The notes under the pieces: model-generated
Seen by the model: only the letters and a program-made list of their open reading frames with translations
What the model was told of the DNA's origin: nothing
The model's database searches: none
Source of the DNA: JAOAFX01 sp965649105
Lineage (GTDB): Bacteria; Hydrothermota; Tepidihabitantia; SM23-42; JAOAFX01
Direction: 5' to 3'
Assembly: GCA_965649105.1 (NCBI GenBank)
Contig: CBFGJP010000011.1
Coordinates: 1-45,901 of the forward strand
Length of the DNA: 45,901 nucleotides
Part shown: in pieces, positions 1-7,006 of the stretch
How positions within the stretch are numbered: position 1 is the stretch's first letter
Layout of the letters: each line of letters begins with the position of its first letter
Position numbers and translations under genes: made by a program

Positions 1-71
1 ATCGTCTGAATGCAATACCCGAACCATATAAGATTATAGAAAATTTTTATCAAATTTCAAGTAGTTTCTAA
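1..71 (+). CDS. C-terminal end of an unidentified protein (partial)
   Basis: An open frame starting at base 3 runs 22 codons (RLNAIPEPYKIIENFYQISS and two more residues) to a TAA at 69-71. It is the likely tail of a gene that begins before the window, because a strong promoter for the next gene follows directly. The fragment is too short to assign a family. Confidence 0.35.
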   Translation, partial: RLNAIPEPYKIIENFYQISSSF

Positions 72-103
72 CCAGATCAAAATCACAAAAACTATTAATT
101 CAC

Positions 104-131
104 TTGACACACAAAAAAAATTTTATAATAT
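104..131 (+). promoter_or_regulatory. Sigma70-type promoter upstream of comF
   Basis: TTGACA lies at 104-109. The -10 element is either TAATAT at 126-131 (16-bp spacer) or TATAAT at 124-129 (14-bp spacer). The first matches the 16-bp spacing seen at other promoters in the window. The predicted transcript would start about 12 bases before the comF ATG, with no Shine-Dalgarno sequence. Confidence 0.6.
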
Positions 132-149
132 TAACTGTAGTATCTCGCA

Positions 150-872
150 ATGGAATTGAAAAGAATTTTGAAATATGTGACAGGATATTTAAATCACATT
201 ATTGATTTTGTCCTGCCTAATTCCTGTATTGTTTGTGGTAAGGAGACTGAGCACAATTTGGTATGTAATGATTGTTTGAATCTTGTTGCCAATCCCCGAT
301 CACCATTGTGTCCGCATTGTGGCAGGCCGATTGAGCAAGCAAAGACCTGTGCATTCTGTCGATATGAAAAAATTCTTGATTACGGCCGGGCATTTGCTTT
401 GTATGTACCACCGGTTGATACAATGATACATCATTTGAAATATCGTGGTAAAACACGTCTGGCTAATTATTTTGGTACCGCTATGTCGGTTATTTTGAAA
501 AATGATTTTTATCTTCAGAAGGCGGATTATTTGACACCGGTTCCCCTTTTCTGGCTGAAAAAACTCCGCCGAACTTATAATCAGGCGGAATTGCTTTCGA
601 AGATAATAAATCAAGAATCAGGAATTCCGGTTTTAAACTGCCTAATTCGCATCCGAAATACCAGAACCCAAACCCGTCTCGATCATAAAAAACGACAAAA
701 GAATGTTAATAATGCATTCCGATTAAAAAAGGAATTTTCCGTTAAAGATAAAAAAATTATCCTCGTGGATGATGTGATGACCACCGGTGCAACGATTAAA
801 GAATGTGCAAGGGTTTTGAAAGAGAATGGTGCAAAGGAGGTTTATTCACTTGTAGGTGCAATAACACCCTGA
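150..872 (+). CDS. comF: ComF family phosphoribosyltransferase-like protein
   Basis: A 240-aa protein of the ComF/GntX family, associated with DNA uptake and competence. Four Cys pairs at residues 26/29, 39/42, 54/57 and 67/70 form the N-terminal zinc-ribbon-like region. The C-terminal type I phosphoribosyltransferase domain carries the PRPP-binding loop ILVDDVMTTGATIKEC (about 204-219). The length is normal for the family. The upstream in-frame TAG at 138-140 limits the start to this ATG, which has no Shine-Dalgarno site. The gene is followed by acylphosphatase under its own promoter. The biochemical role of ComF is not settled in general, and competence here is only inferred from the family. 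Confidence 0.9.
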   Translation: MELKRILKYVTGYLNHIIDFVLPNSCIVCGKETEHNLVCNDCLNLVANPRSPLCPHCGRPIEQAKTCAFCRYEKILDYGRAFALYVPPVDTMIHHLKYRGKTRLANYFGTAMSVILKNDFYLQKADYLTPVPLFWLKKLRRTYNQAELLSKIINQESGIPVLNCLIRIRNTRTQTRLDHKKRQKNVNNAFRLKKEFSVKDKKIILVDDVMTTGATIKECARVLKENGAKEVYSLVGAITP

Positions 873-880
873 AAAAAAGG

Positions 881-908
881 TTGACGAAAATCTTTTAATT
901 GATATAAT
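881..908 (+). promoter_or_regulatory. Promoter of acylphosphatase gene, leaderless architecture
   Basis: TTGACG (881-886), 16-bp spacer, TATAAT (903-908). The -10 ends six bases before the ATG at 915, so transcription would begin at or next to the start codon. No Shine-Dalgarno sequence is present. Confidence 0.75.
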
Positions 909-914
909 TCCGAT

Positions 915-1202
915 ATGGAACTATCACGCATTCATCTTTTTGTCTCAGGTCGTGTCCAGGGTGTATTCTTCAGGGCACATACAAAAGAAGTAGCACAGAA
1001 TCTTGGCCTGGTCGGTTGGGTAAAGAACCTTGATGATGGCAGGGTTGAAATCGTTGCCGAAGGTAAGGAAACCGAACTGCAAAAACTTATTGACTGGAGT
1101 TGGCAGGGACCGCCGGGTTCGCGTGTTGATGATGTGGAGATAATTTATGAAGAACCCACAAATGAATTTAGAAATTTTGAGATTAAATACAGCCAATGGT
1201 GA
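915..1202 (+). CDS. acyP: Acylphosphatase
   Basis: A 95-aa cytosolic enzyme that hydrolyses acyl phosphates such as acetyl phosphate. The signature SGRVQGVFFR places the catalytic phosphate-binding Arg at residue 20, and GWVKNLDDG supplies the catalytic Asn at residue 38. Length and motif spacing are typical of the family (90-100 aa). The ATG is preceded by a -10 box rather than a ribosome binding site, so the message is probably leaderless. The gene converges on mtnN with 12 bases between the stop codons. Confidence 0.95.
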   Translation: MELSRIHLFVSGRVQGVFFRAHTKEVAQNLGLVGWVKNLDDGRVEIVAEGKETELQKLIDWSWQGPPGSRVDDVEIIYEEPTNEFRNFEIKYSQW

Positions 1203-1241
1203 GATGTAAAAAATTTATTTGCTAAATAATTTAAACATCTC
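1201..1241. terminator. AU-rich hairpin between convergent genes, possible bidirectional terminator
   Basis: GAGATGT (1201-1207) pairs with ACATCTC (1235-1241). Inside, an A/T-rich arm pairs imperfectly around a GCT loop (1221-1223), and A and T runs flank the stem on both strands. The hairpin sits across the stop codons of acyP and mtnN, where a shared terminator would be expected. Confidence 0.5.
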
Positions 1242-1982
1242 TTGAACGATTAAACTGGAATTTCGGGCAGAATATTTGACGAATTCTTCAAAGTCTATGT
1301 CAGCATTTTCGTTGGCGAGGTCGCTGATGGATCTGATGATTACAAATGGTATTTTATTTATCGCACAAACCTGGGCAACGGCCGCACCTTCCATCTCTAC
1401 GCATTCCACTGCAAATGTTTTTTCAATCCAGCTCCTTTTATTTTCATCTGCGATAAACTGATCACCCGTGGCAATCTTGCCCAAAATTATTCTGGGATAG
1501 CGATTTGTTTCTTTACATAATTTCTCGGGGATCGACGCAAATTTAATACTCCGTGAGGATTTTTTTGCAATTTCGATTAAAAAACTATCGGCAAGAAAAC
1601 CGGTCGTATCTAAGGGGAAAAATCCATTAGGTGCGATCCGCCCATAATCATGATAAATAATTTTTGTTGAGATGACCACATCGCCGATTTTTATTTCAGG
1701 ATTTATACCACCCGCAACGCCTGTAAATATGATTGCATTAGCGTTGTATTTTAATAGCAATATCTCGGTAGTAATTGCAGCATTTACTTTTCCAATTCCT
1801 GCTTTCACACAGATACATGGTATATTCAATAATTTCCCGACATAATATACCCGCTGTGCTATTGTATCAATTTTTTCTATAACCATTGTTTCTTTAATTA
1901 GTGCTACTTCTTCATCCATTGCCCCAACGATACCGATAGTTTTGTATTGGCTTAGAATTATGAAAAGAAATAAATTTATCAT
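1215..1982 (-). CDS. mtnN: 5'-methylthioadenosine/S-adenosylhomocysteine nucleosidase
   Basis: A 255-aa nucleosidase that splits MTA and SAH into adenine and the thioribose or ribose product, for methyl-cycle salvage. GIVGAMDEEV near the N-terminus contains the catalytic Glu (residue 25, equivalent to E. coli Glu12). ECVEMEGAAVAQV and RSISDLAN carry the substrate Glu and the catalytic Asp. The start is unusual. The promoter lies five bases upstream of this ATG, which forces a start adding about 13 hydrophobic residues (MINLFLFIIL...) before the canonical N-terminus. This could be a membrane anchor or a weak signal. The assignment of family is firm. Confidence 0.93.
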   Translation of the reverse strand: MINLFLFIILSQYKTIGIVGAMDEEVALIKETMVIEKIDTIAQRVYYVGKLLNIPCICVKAGIGKVNAAITTEILLLKYNANAIIFTGVAGGINPEIKIGDVVISTKIIYHDYGRIAPNGFFPLDTTGFLADSFLIEIAKKSSRSIKFASIPEKLCKETNRYPRIILGKIATGDQFIADENKRSWIEKTFAVECVEMEGAAVAQVCAINKIPFVIIRSISDLANENADIDFEEFVKYSARNSSLIVQEMFKLFSK

Positions 1983-1987
1983 ACGCT

Positions 1988-2015
1988 ATTTTATTCAGGT
2001 TTAAAAATTAATCAA
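1988..2015 (-). promoter_or_regulatory. Promoter of mtnN, leaderless architecture
   Basis: On the minus strand TTGATT (2015-2010), 16-bp spacer, TAAAAT (1993-1988), then five bases to the ATG at 1982. It is divergent from the M23 peptidase promoter at 2045-2072. Confidence 0.7.
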
Positions 2016-2044
2016 GGGGGTTATTACCCAAACATTTTGTCATC

Positions 2045-2072
2045 TTGACATAAACTGAATATTGATTAAAAT
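2045..2072 (+). promoter_or_regulatory. Promoter of M23 peptidase gene, leaderless architecture
   Basis: TTGACA (2045-2050), 16-bp spacer, TAAAAT (2067-2072), six bases to the ATG at 2079. There is no Shine-Dalgarno site. Confidence 0.72.
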
Positions 2073-2078
2073 TAGTAA

Positions 2079-3269
2079 ATGAATGATACATTGTTTAAAC
2101 TGATTTTTATTTTATTGGTATTATTAGGTGGTGATAATTATGCAGACAATCAGGGTAAAGACCCCGAGCGCGATACAACGAGAAACATTTATTCAGAAAA
2201 AGTGTTCAATCTTAATAAAAGATTGATACCGACCGATAAAACTATTGAATTTATCTCCAATTTTTACCCGCAACTTGCTGAACCAACAATCGTTCGACTG
2301 CATATATTTAATCCACCCCTTCGGGCACCAGAAAATGTGATTGGCGGTAATCTGGGTACTAAAATTGATAAAATAGACAACAAAATCAGCAGCCTGTCAG
2401 GTCCAGTTGATACGCTGATTAACGGTATATTTCAAAGCATATCCCTTGATAAAAAGATTTACAAACAGGGTGAGATTGCTACGCTCAATGTGACGGCAGT
2501 TCTGCCTTTGGCAAAACCGGTGATAAAATTTTTAAACCAACATTATAAACTTTATCCGGCGGGGAGAAATGTTTACCGAACAGTTCTTGCAGTTCCTATG
2601 GATGCGGATACCGGCAGACATTTTATGGTTTTACAATATGAGGAGAACGAGAAGAAGAAAAATTATAAAATATCATTTAGGGTAATACCCGGTGATTTTG
2701 CTGAAGAAGATACTACCGAAATTGATATCCACATTCTTACTGAAGAGACTCTTGAGATGATGAAGTTTGAAAGTGGTAAGTATTTTGCTAAGGCTTATAA
2801 CAAAAATTTTGATACCTTGTTATGTGATGGTAATTTCGTCTGGCCCTGTGTTGGTTCAATAACATCTTTATTTGGTATTGTCCGTCGATATAATAACGGA
2901 CTTGATAAATGGTCACACCGGGCGATTGATATTTCCAATGCGGTAGGCACAAAGATTTTGGCCTCAAATAACGGTATTGTGGTAATGGCGGAGGAACTCG
3001 AAGGGCATGGTAAGAGTATTGTGTTAGCCCACGGTCAGGGAATCCATACGGTTTATATCCATTTAAATAAAATCACTGTTGCCTTGGGAGATACCGTTGT
3101 AAAAGGACAGGAGATAGGGGAAATGGGCAGGACCGGTATGTGCACCGGTTCAAATTTGCATTTTCAGATTATGGTAAATAGAGTTCCTACTGATCCAAGA
3201 TGCTGGATTCTGGGTGCTGGTAAATTGAAGAAAGGAAGTTATGTCTGCCCGGAGATTGTAAAGAAATAA
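2079..3269 (+). CDS. M23 family (LytM-type) metallopeptidase, secreted
   Basis: A 396-aa envelope protein with a hydrophobic N-terminus (residues 5-17, LFKLIFILLVLLGG) that acts as signal peptide or anchor. The middle region is a beta-rich domain without a clear family. The C-terminal third is a Gly-Gly endopeptidase-like M23 domain. Zinc-ligand motifs are visible as SHRAIDIS (HxxxD), VYIHL and LHFQI (HxH class). The catalytic motifs look intact, so it is probably an active peptidoglycan hydrolase rather than a degenerate LytM regulator. The neighbouring downstream bactofilin gene fits a role in cell-wall shaping, since bactofilin-M23 pairs are common in several phyla. Confidence 0.88.
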   Translation: MNDTLFKLIFILLVLLGGDNYADNQGKDPERDTTRNIYSEKVFNLNKRLIPTDKTIEFISNFYPQLAEPTIVRLHIFNPPLRAPENVIGGNLGTKIDKIDNKISSLSGPVDTLINGIFQSISLDKKIYKQGEIATLNVTAVLPLAKPVIKFLNQHYKLYPAGRNVYRTVLAVPMDADTGRHFMVLQYEENEKKKNYKISFRVIPGDFAEEDTTEIDIHILTEETLEMMKFESGKYFAKAYNKNFDTLLCDGNFVWPCVGSITSLFGIVRRYNNGLDKWSHRAIDISNAVGTKILASNNGIVVMAEELEGHGKSIVLAHGQGIHTVYIHLNKITVALGDTVVKGQEIGEMGRTGMCTGSNLHFQIMVNRVPTDPRCWILGAGKLKKGSYVCPEIVKK

Positions 3270-3288
3270 GTAATTATTAAATTGGCTG

Positions 3289-3316
3289 TTGACTTCTTTT
3301 TGTTTTTATATATAAT
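3289..3316 (+). promoter_or_regulatory. Promoter of bactofilin gene
   Basis: TTGACT (3289-3294), 16-bp spacer, TATAAT (3311-3316). The predicted start near 3323 leaves a short leader containing the Shine-Dalgarno AAAGGAG before the ATG at 3338. Confidence 0.75.
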
Positions 3317-3337
3317 CTATTTTTAAGAAAGGAGTAT

Positions 3338-3685
3338 ATGGAAAAGGAAGGCAAGATCGATACCATAATCGGCAGAAATACAACGGTAAATGGTGATTTA
3401 AAGATTACGGGTTCTATAAAGATAGATGGATCGGTTGAAGGAAATATCGTCGTGAAAGACAATTTTTTTTGCGGTAGTACTGGCTATATTAAAGGTAATA
3501 TAAACTGCAAAGCGGGTGTGATCGGTGGCAAAATTGAAGGTAATATACAGGCTGAAGACTTGCTTGAATTCCAGAGTGGTGCCCAGATGTATGGCGATAT
3601 TATATGTAAAGGTTTAATAATTCAATCCGGTGTATTTTTTGACGGAAATTGCCGGATGGGGCAGAAGGCAAAGGAAAAGGATTAA
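3338..3685 (+). CDS. Bactofilin family cytoskeletal protein
   Basis: A 115-aa bactofilin. These proteins form a right-handed beta-helix and polymerise without nucleotide under the membrane, often placing cell-wall enzymes. The domain start is recognisable as IIGRNTTVNGDLKITGSIKI, followed by repeated short Gly/hydrophobic turns (DGSVEGNI, GYIKGNI, GKIEGNI) typical of the fold. The AGGAG site is seven to eight bases before the ATG. The gene abuts the downstream MBL-fold hydrolase and lies just after a wall peptidase. Confidence 0.93.
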   Translation: MEKEGKIDTIIGRNTTVNGDLKITGSIKIDGSVEGNIVVKDNFFCGSTGYIKGNINCKAGVIGGKIEGNIQAEDLLEFQSGAQMYGDIICKGLIIQSGVFFDGNCRMGQKAKEKD

Positions 3686-4507
3686 ATGTATATAAGGTTT
3701 TATGGAACCCGTGGTTCAATCCCGGTCTCAGGCAGGGATACGATAAAATACGGCGGCAATACCACCTGTGTTTATATAGAAACAAAGACTGGTGAGTCAG
3801 TAATCATAGACGCTGGCAGCGGCATCCGGGAACTGGGTCTATACTTACTACAAAATAAAAAGCATGATCTCCATTTAATCTTTACCCATTATCACTGGGA
3901 CCATATCCAGGGTTTCCCATTTTTTGCTCCGGCTTATTCAAAGAATACAAAAATGGCGATATATGGACCTGAAAATGAAGTTGAGGCAAAAAAAGCACTT
4001 TCTTACCAGATGCATATTCCGTTTTTCCCGACGATAAAATTGACAGATTTACCGGCAAAATTTACCTTCAAAAAAATAAAGCATAAATTTAAAATTGGGA
4101 CGATGGTAATTAAGGTGATTCTGAATAACCATCCTAATTATACATTCGGTTTAAAACTTATTGAAGACAATAAAAATTTAGTATTTCTTACAGACAATGA
4201 ATTGAACTCGCCAAATCCGCGCACCCCCTATAAAAGATTTATAAAATTTGTTAAAGGTGCCGATTTATTGATCCATGACGCTCAATATGTTGATGAAAAT
4301 TATCATACAAAGATTGGTTGGGGTCATTCCACATTCAATCAGGTGATGCAACTGGCAAAGGATTGTGGAGTGAAGAGAGTCGTATTTACTCATCACGATC
4401 CATCAAGCAGTGATGATTTTATAAACGGGGTACTGGAAAAAATTAGAATAAAATTTCCTGGTTATAACATCGATGCAGCAAGTACCGGCACTGAGATTAA
4501 CCTTTAA
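3686..4507 (+). CDS. MBL-fold metallohydrolase
   Basis: A 273-aa metallo-beta-lactamase-fold hydrolase. FTHYHWDHIQG (about residues 66-76) is the HxHxDH zinc motif. HDAQY and HHDP supply later ligands, and the start RFYGTRGSIPVSG with IDAGSGIRELG matches the phosphodiesterase-like subgroup sometimes annotated near cyclic-di-AMP or two-component genes. The substrate cannot be told from sequence. Translation begins immediately after the bactofilin stop, with AAAGGA nearby, so the two are co-transcribed. Confidence 0.88.
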   Translation: MYIRFYGTRGSIPVSGRDTIKYGGNTTCVYIETKTGESVIIDAGSGIRELGLYLLQNKKHDLHLIFTHYHWDHIQGFPFFAPAYSKNTKMAIYGPENEVEAKKALSYQMHIPFFPTIKLTDLPAKFTFKKIKHKFKIGTMVIKVILNNHPNYTFGLKLIEDNKNLVFLTDNELNSPNPRTPYKRFIKFVKGADLLIHDAQYVDENYHTKIGWGHSTFNQVMQLAKDCGVKRVVFTHHDPSSSDDFINGVLEKIRIKFPGYNIDAASTGTEINL

Positions 4508-4562
4508 TCTTCAATACCCGGATTTAAAAAATTCCCGTAATTTTTAAAAGTCAGGAGGTATT

Positions 4563-4763
4563 ATGATAACCGATATTGGTTTTGCTGCAGGTAATATATG
4601 GAAGAGACTTAAAGAAGAAGGAGAAATGGTGATAACAAGACTGATGCGAAAGTCGGGGTTACCAATAAATATGTTTTATATGGGACTCGGCTGGCTGGCG
4701 CGTGAAGATAAGATAAAATTCAGGCGGGAAAAAAGAACGATATACGTTTCTTTAAAAGAATGA
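4563..4763 (+). CDS. Small winged helix-turn-helix protein (DUF2582-like)
   Basis: A 66-aa protein, nearly all one winged-helix fold. IGFAAGNIWKRLKEEGE and ITRLMRKSGLPINMFYMGLG give helices 1-3, and REDKIKFRREKRTIYVSL gives the wing. It resembles the DUF2582 family (winged helix domain of bacteria and archaea with unknown target). The Shine-Dalgarno AGGAGGT is six bases ahead. The TGA overlaps the purQ ATG as ATGA, implying coupled translation. Confidence 0.78.
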   Translation: MITDIGFAAGNIWKRLKEEGEMVITRLMRKSGLPINMFYMGLGWLAREDKIKFRREKRTIYVSLKE

Positions 4764-5524
4764 AGATTAAAACTCTTGTTGTGCGTGCTGCGGGAACAAA
4801 TTGTGATCTTGAAACTGTTTATGCATTTGAACTCGCAGGAGCCAGTCCGGAGCGGGTTTATATAGATGAGATAAAAAACAAAAATCTTTTACATTACAAG
4901 ATACTTGTATTCCCGGGCGGTTTTACCTATGGGGATGATATTAGTGCCGGAAAAATACTGGCAAATGAGATTAAATATAAATTTAAGGACAAGATTCTAA
5001 AATTTATTGAAGAGGGCAATCTTATTTTAGGGATATGTAATGGCTTTCAGGTGCTTGTAAAGGCAGGGATACTACCCGGTTTTGATGGTTATTTCACCGA
5101 ACAGACGGTAAGTCTGATTACCAATGATTCTGAAAAATTTGAAGACCGGTGGGTTGATTTAAAGGTATATCCTGAACGTTCGGTATTCACCAGGGGGATA
5201 AATAAAATAATCTCTTTACCAGTTGCCCATGCCGAAGGTAAATTTGTTGTAAAAAATACACAAATATTAAAAAGGATAAAGAAGCAAATAGTATTTCAAT
5301 ATGTGGATGAAAAAGGAAGGCTTGGTGGTTATCCACACAATCCCAATGGTTCAATACTGAATATTGCAGGAATCACCGATGAGACGGGTAGAATACTTGG
5401 ACTGATGCCCCATCCTGAAAGATATATTTCATATTTACAGCATCCCCTCCACACAAGGAAAAAATTGGATGAGAAGGGTGATGGTTTCAAAATTTTCGAA
5501 AATGCGGTAAACTATTTTAAATAA
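4760..5524 (+). CDS. purQ: Phosphoribosylformylglycinamidine synthase, glutaminase subunit
   Basis: A 254-aa class I glutamine amidotransferase that supplies ammonia for FGAM formation in purine synthesis. The nucleophile elbow LGICNGFQVL contains the catalytic Cys (about residue 94), and LMPHPERYISYLQ supplies His and Glu. FPGGFTYGDDISAG is the usual PurQ N-terminal motif. Stand-alone PurQ implies separate PurL and PurS, which are not in this window. purH lies 30 kb away. Confidence 0.93.
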   Translation: MKIKTLVVRAAGTNCDLETVYAFELAGASPERVYIDEIKNKNLLHYKILVFPGGFTYGDDISAGKILANEIKYKFKDKILKFIEEGNLILGICNGFQVLVKAGILPGFDGYFTEQTVSLITNDSEKFEDRWVDLKVYPERSVFTRGINKIISLPVAHAEGKFVVKNTQILKRIKKQIVFQYVDEKGRLGGYPHNPNGSILNIAGITDETGRILGLMPHPERYISYLQHPLHTRKKLDEKGDGFKIFENAVNYFK

Positions 5525-5526
5525 AT

Positions 5527-5835
5527 ATGGAAGGATATATAACCGAACATCCAATACTCCAATTCAAAAGGGGTAAGAAAGTAAAATTTTACTTTGAAGA
5601 CAAAGAGTTGGAAGGATATGAAGGGCTTCCGATTGCCGCTGCACTCCATGCTGCGGGGATAAGGGTTTTGAGATACTCAGAAAAATACAATAGACCAAGG
5701 GGTTTCTTTTGTGCGGTTGGTAAATGTTCTTCTTGTCTGATGGAAGTTGATGGAAGGTCGAATGTGATGGTCTGCATGGAACCATTAAAAGAAGGAATGA
5801 GGGTGAGAAGGCAAAAAGGAAAGGGGCATCTCTAA
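5527..5835 (+). CDS. 2Fe-2S ferredoxin-fold subunit of an FAD oxidoreductase (HcnA/SoxA-N-like)
   Basis: A 102-aa protein of the Fer2_4 type. Cluster ligands are visible as CAVGKCSSCLMEVDGRSN with a fourth Cys in VMVCMEPL. This is the small subunit found split from, or fused to, HcnB/sarcosine oxidase alpha/proline dehydrogenase oxidoreductases. It starts two bases after purQ and is followed without a gap by the FAD subunit at 5836, so they probably form one complex. The substrate cannot be inferred from this subunit alone. Confidence 0.85.
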   Translation: MEGYITEHPILQFKRGKKVKFYFEDKELEGYEGLPIAAALHAAGIRVLRYSEKYNRPRGFFCAVGKCSSCLMEVDGRSNVMVCMEPLKEGMRVRRQKGKGHL

Positions 5836-6909
5836 ATGATTGATATTTGCGTAATCGGTGGTGGCCCTGCCGGGCTGAATGCAGCCATTGTCGCAAAAGA
5901 GCTCGGTGCATCAGTATTGATAATTGATGATAATCCAATCCTTGGGGGGCAGTTAATAAAACAGACCCATAAATTCTTCGGCTCAAAAGATCATTATTGT
6001 GGTGTCCGGGGAATTGATATTGCAAAAATTCTCAGCGCACATGTTTATCAATTAAATATTGATGTAATGTTGAATGCTACTGTTATTGGATATTATGATG
6101 ATGATTCAATCGGGGTTTTAAAAAATGATGAATTAATACAGGTAAAGGCAAAAAGTTATGTTTTTGCCACCGGTGCAAGCGAAAATATGCTTGCCTTTGA
6201 AAATGCTGACTTACCAGGAGTATATGGCGCAGGTGCGGTTCAAACAATGATGAATGTTTATGGTGTAATCCCAGGGAAGAGGGCATTAATCGTTGGTTCA
6301 GGTAATATTGGTTTAATTGTTCCTTACCAGTTGTTGCAGGTTGGTGTTGAGGTTGCTGCAATAATTGAGATTTTACCCAAAATTGGTGGCTACTATGTCC
6401 ACGCGGCGAAGATAAAAAGAGCAGGAGTGCCAATATTATTGAGACACACGATTATTGAGGCGCGGGGAGAGAAATGTGTAGAAGCAGCGGTCATAACCGA
6501 AGTTAACGATAAGTTTGAGTGTATTGAAGGGAAAGAGAAGGTTATTGATTGCGATATGATTTTGATTGCTGTTGGTTTATCACCATTATGTGAGTTGCTG
6601 TATCAGGCGGGTTGTGAGATAAAATATGTTCCTGAACTTGGTGGCAATGTCCCCTATTATAACGAAGACCTCCAGACTTCAAAACCACATATCTTTGTTG
6701 CCGGGGATCTTGCTTCAATAGAAGAGGCATCAACCGCAATGCTTGAAGGAAAGATTGCCGGTGCCCGTGTGTATGAATATTTATACGGCAAGAATAGCAG
6801 GGCAGAAGAGATTGTTCATAATGCAAAGCAGGAACTCCAGATCATTCGGGAATCACCATTTGAGCAGCGGATAATAGAAGGACAGAGCAAATTATTCCAA
6901 TCATTATAA
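5836..6909 (+). CDS. FAD/NAD(P)-binding oxidoreductase (HcnB / sarcosine oxidase alpha-like)
   Basis: A 357-aa flavoprotein. CVIGGGPAGLNAAI (residues 4-17) binds FAD ADP. ATGASENMLAFENADLPGVY is the conserved loop of this family. LIVGSGNIGLIVPYQLLQVG binds a second dinucleotide, and FVAGDLASIEEASTAMLEGK closes the FAD site. The family couples amine oxidation (glycine, sarcosine, proline or D-amino acids) to a 2Fe-2S partner and usually a DAO-type catalytic subunit. Here the 2Fe-2S gene is directly upstream, and a DAO-type gene lies at 20450. Activity is not assignable more precisely. Confidence 0.83.
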   Translation: MIDICVIGGGPAGLNAAIVAKELGASVLIIDDNPILGGQLIKQTHKFFGSKDHYCGVRGIDIAKILSAHVYQLNIDVMLNATVIGYYDDDSIGVLKNDELIQVKAKSYVFATGASENMLAFENADLPGVYGAGAVQTMMNVYGVIPGKRALIVGSGNIGLIVPYQLLQVGVEVAAIIEILPKIGGYYVHAAKIKRAGVPILLRHTIIEARGEKCVEAAVITEVNDKFECIEGKEKVIDCDMILIAVGLSPLCELLYQAGCEIKYVPELGGNVPYYNEDLQTSKPHIFVAGDLASIEEASTAMLEGKIAGARVYEYLYGKNSRAEEIVHNAKQELQIIRESPFEQRIIEGQSKLFQSL

Positions 6910-6971
6910 TCTATTAAAAGTTGTTAAATTTAAAAATTTAAAAATATTTCATACAAATCAACAAAATCCCA

Positions 6972-6999
6972 TTGACAAATTTAAAAAATGCTTTATAAT
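6972..6999 (+). promoter_or_regulatory. Promoter of thrS, leaderless architecture
   Basis: TTGACA (6972-6977), 16-bp spacer, TATAAT (6994-6999): a consensus sigma70-type promoter. The ATG at 7007 follows after seven bases, so the thrS message should have essentially no 5' leader. No T-box or classical thrS leader can fit. Confidence 0.8.
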
Positions 7000-7006
7000 T
7001 GACACG

